Shown: positions 63,404 to 64,000 of the stretch, piece after piece
Layout of the letters: each line of letters begins with the position of its first letter
Position numbering within the stretch: position 1 is the first letter of the stretch
Source of the DNA: Spirochaetia bacterium
GTDB taxonomy: Bacteria > Spirochaetota > Spirochaetia > Sphaerochaetales > Sphaerochaetaceae
Length of the DNA: 64,000 bases
NCBI GenBank assembly: GCA_009930325.1
Contig: RZYO01000001.1
Location: forward strand, 17,540-81,539
Direction of reading: 5' to 3'
Notes under the pieces: model-generated
The model's input: only the letters and a program-made list of their open reading frames with translations
Database searches by the model: none
What the model was told of the DNA's origin: nothing
Translations under genes and position numbers: made by a program

Positions 63404-63435
63404 ACTTATTATAAGTCTTTTAATAAGTTTGTCAA
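63404..63435 (-). promoter_or_regulatory. Promoter of the GH57-like gene with ROK-type dyads
   Basis: On the minus strand TTGACA (63435-63430), 16 bases, TATAAT (63413-63408). A perfect ACTTAT-T-ATAAGT dyad (63404-63416) covers the -10 box, and a two-mismatch copy (63416-63428) fills the spacer. This is nearly the same sequence arrangement as the 61083 promoter. Confidence 0.75.
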
Positions 63436-63590
63436 GAAAGAATTCTATAAATTTTTTAGAATTAATAATTCCAAAAATATTTAACTAATTTTTATAAATA
63501 ATTGATTTGGTTAAAGAATAGTCTCCATCAAACGATCGACATACTAAACATAAGGAACATTAAAGAGTAGTTTTAATCATGGAGGGATCC

Positions 63591-63827
63591 ATGAAGAAAA
63601 AGAAAAAATATACAAAATATGAGAAACTGCATTTTCTACATGATTATAAAGAATCAGGCTTAAATTTAAGTGAATATTGCACTAGAAATAAAATTAATTA
63701 TTATGAGATGAGGGCTTGGTTAGCAAATTATAAGAACAAAGTTAACGATGCTGGAACTTTATTAGAAACAAGAAAAAATAATTCAAATTTGAGTGTAAAT
63801 AGAAATACAAGTATCAATAATGCATAA
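63591..63827 (+). CDS. IS66/IS3-type HTH protein, solo
   Basis: About 78 residues. A helix-turn-helix (KYTKYEKLHFLHDYKESG, then LNLSEYCTRNKINYYEMRAWL) of the kind found in TnpA/OrfA proteins of IS66 or IS3 elements, then a short polar tail. GGAGGG lies 4-5 bases before the ATG at 63591, so the upstream ATG at 63579 is less likely. No transposase gene follows in the remaining 170 bases. It may be the first gene of an element that continues beyond the window, or a remnant. Three TTGGACA-like repeats come directly after it. Confidence 0.6.
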   Translation: MKKKKKYTKYEKLHFLHDYKESGLNLSEYCTRNKINYYEMRAWLANYKNKVNDAGTLLETRKNNSNLSVNRNTSINNA

Positions 63828-63834
63828 TCCACTA

Positions 63835-63893
63835 CACTTGGACACCGTTATTCCATCATTTGGACAACGTTATGTTCATTCGGACAAATTAAA
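63835..63893. repeat. Three evenly spaced TTGGACA-type repeats
   Basis: CACTTGGACACCGTTAT (63835), CATTTGGACAACGTTAT (63857) and CATTCGGACAAATTAAA (63877) share CAyTyGGACA; spacing 22 and 20 bp puts them on the same DNA face. They resemble stacked transposase-binding sites at an insertion-element end. No gene in 63828-64000. Confidence 0.6.
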
Positions 63894-64000
63894 TTTCTAT
63901 GTTTAATCTTAACAAATTGTTAACATTCCGTCTTTCCTTTTTCAATCATATTTTACATTTATTTATAATTTTTTAGTTGTTTTTCTCCTAATTGTTCTCT

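Noticed and set aside
1..64000. tRNA or rRNA genes
   Set aside because: No cloverleaf with a GTTCRA-type arm or rRNA-like block was noticed on either strand by eye; a tRNA scan was not possible.

Overview
The window is strongly AT-rich and looks like a chromosome segment of an anaerobic, carbohydrate-scavenging spirochaete (Treponema/Sphaerochaeta-like). The main sign is the start of the secreted solute-binding proteins: all four end their signal peptide in F-A followed by a polar NGxKE-type stretch (LFANGNKEE, LFANGEKEK, LFAQGQNEN, IFANGEKEV) and have no lipobox cysteine, which is common in that group. LPP20-type lipoproteins and a ROK/GntR/AraC style of sugar regulation fit this. The assignment is inference; no rRNA, tRNA or other phylogenetic marker was recognised.

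Layout. (1) 1-3.9 kb, a decaying defence patch: 5'-truncated abiEi, abiEii with its N-terminus in another frame, a 33-bp tandem repeat, and an RloA-type ATPase next to a pseudogenised rloB. (2) 4.0-15.8 kb, a glycosaminoglycan-type locus: membrane AraC regulator divergent from LplB/YtcP-type permeases, a binding protein, GH88 unsaturated uronyl hydrolase, heparinase II/III-family lyase and two sulfatases, all four enzymes without signal peptides. (3) 15.95-26.4 kb, minus strand, an 11-gene operon: GntR regulator, BMP-type nucleoside importer, isochorismatase-family hydrolase, PfkB kinase, nucleoside phosphorylase, BtpA-like TIM barrel, Fe-ADH and an orphan TrpA homologue, which together look like an undescribed catabolic route. 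(4) 27.3-31.2 kb: AAA/DUF4143 ATPase behind a doubled dyad operator, an IS3-family scrap and a broken IS66. (5) 31.2-39.8 kb, minus strand: two-component system, FbpABC/AfuABC-like importer, LacG-like 6-phospho-beta-glycosidase and HAD hydrolase, a plausible sugar-phosphate uptake route. (6) 40-49.6 kb: Fic protein, IS30 next to a truncated mcrC, a three-gene envelope operon (LPP20 lipoprotein, FN3 lipoprotein, M50B-like protease), an eroded second fic copy and an IS3 element with two stop codons. (7) 49.6-53.8 kb: a tandem DUF262 pair, probably anti-phage. (8) 53.9-63.4 kb: phosphohexomutase, ROK repressor, UgpABE-like importer, amidohydrolase, DMT transporter and a GH57-like protein. (9) The right end carries a transposase-type HTH ORF and three evenly spaced TTGGACA-like repeats.

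How the parts fit. Four ABC importers each sit with their own regulator and cytoplasmic enzymes. In each, the binding-protein gene is followed by a strong palindrome before the next gene, which would favour excess binding protein. Two importers have no local ATPase. In region 8, a shared 13-bp operator (ACTTATNATAAGT) lies on the -10 box of three promoters (pgm, the binding-protein operon, the GH57-like gene) and probably defines the ROK regulon. Several ORFs reach upstream over their own promoter or ribosome-binding site, so corrected starts are given. All functional calls come from reading the sequence; no database search was run.
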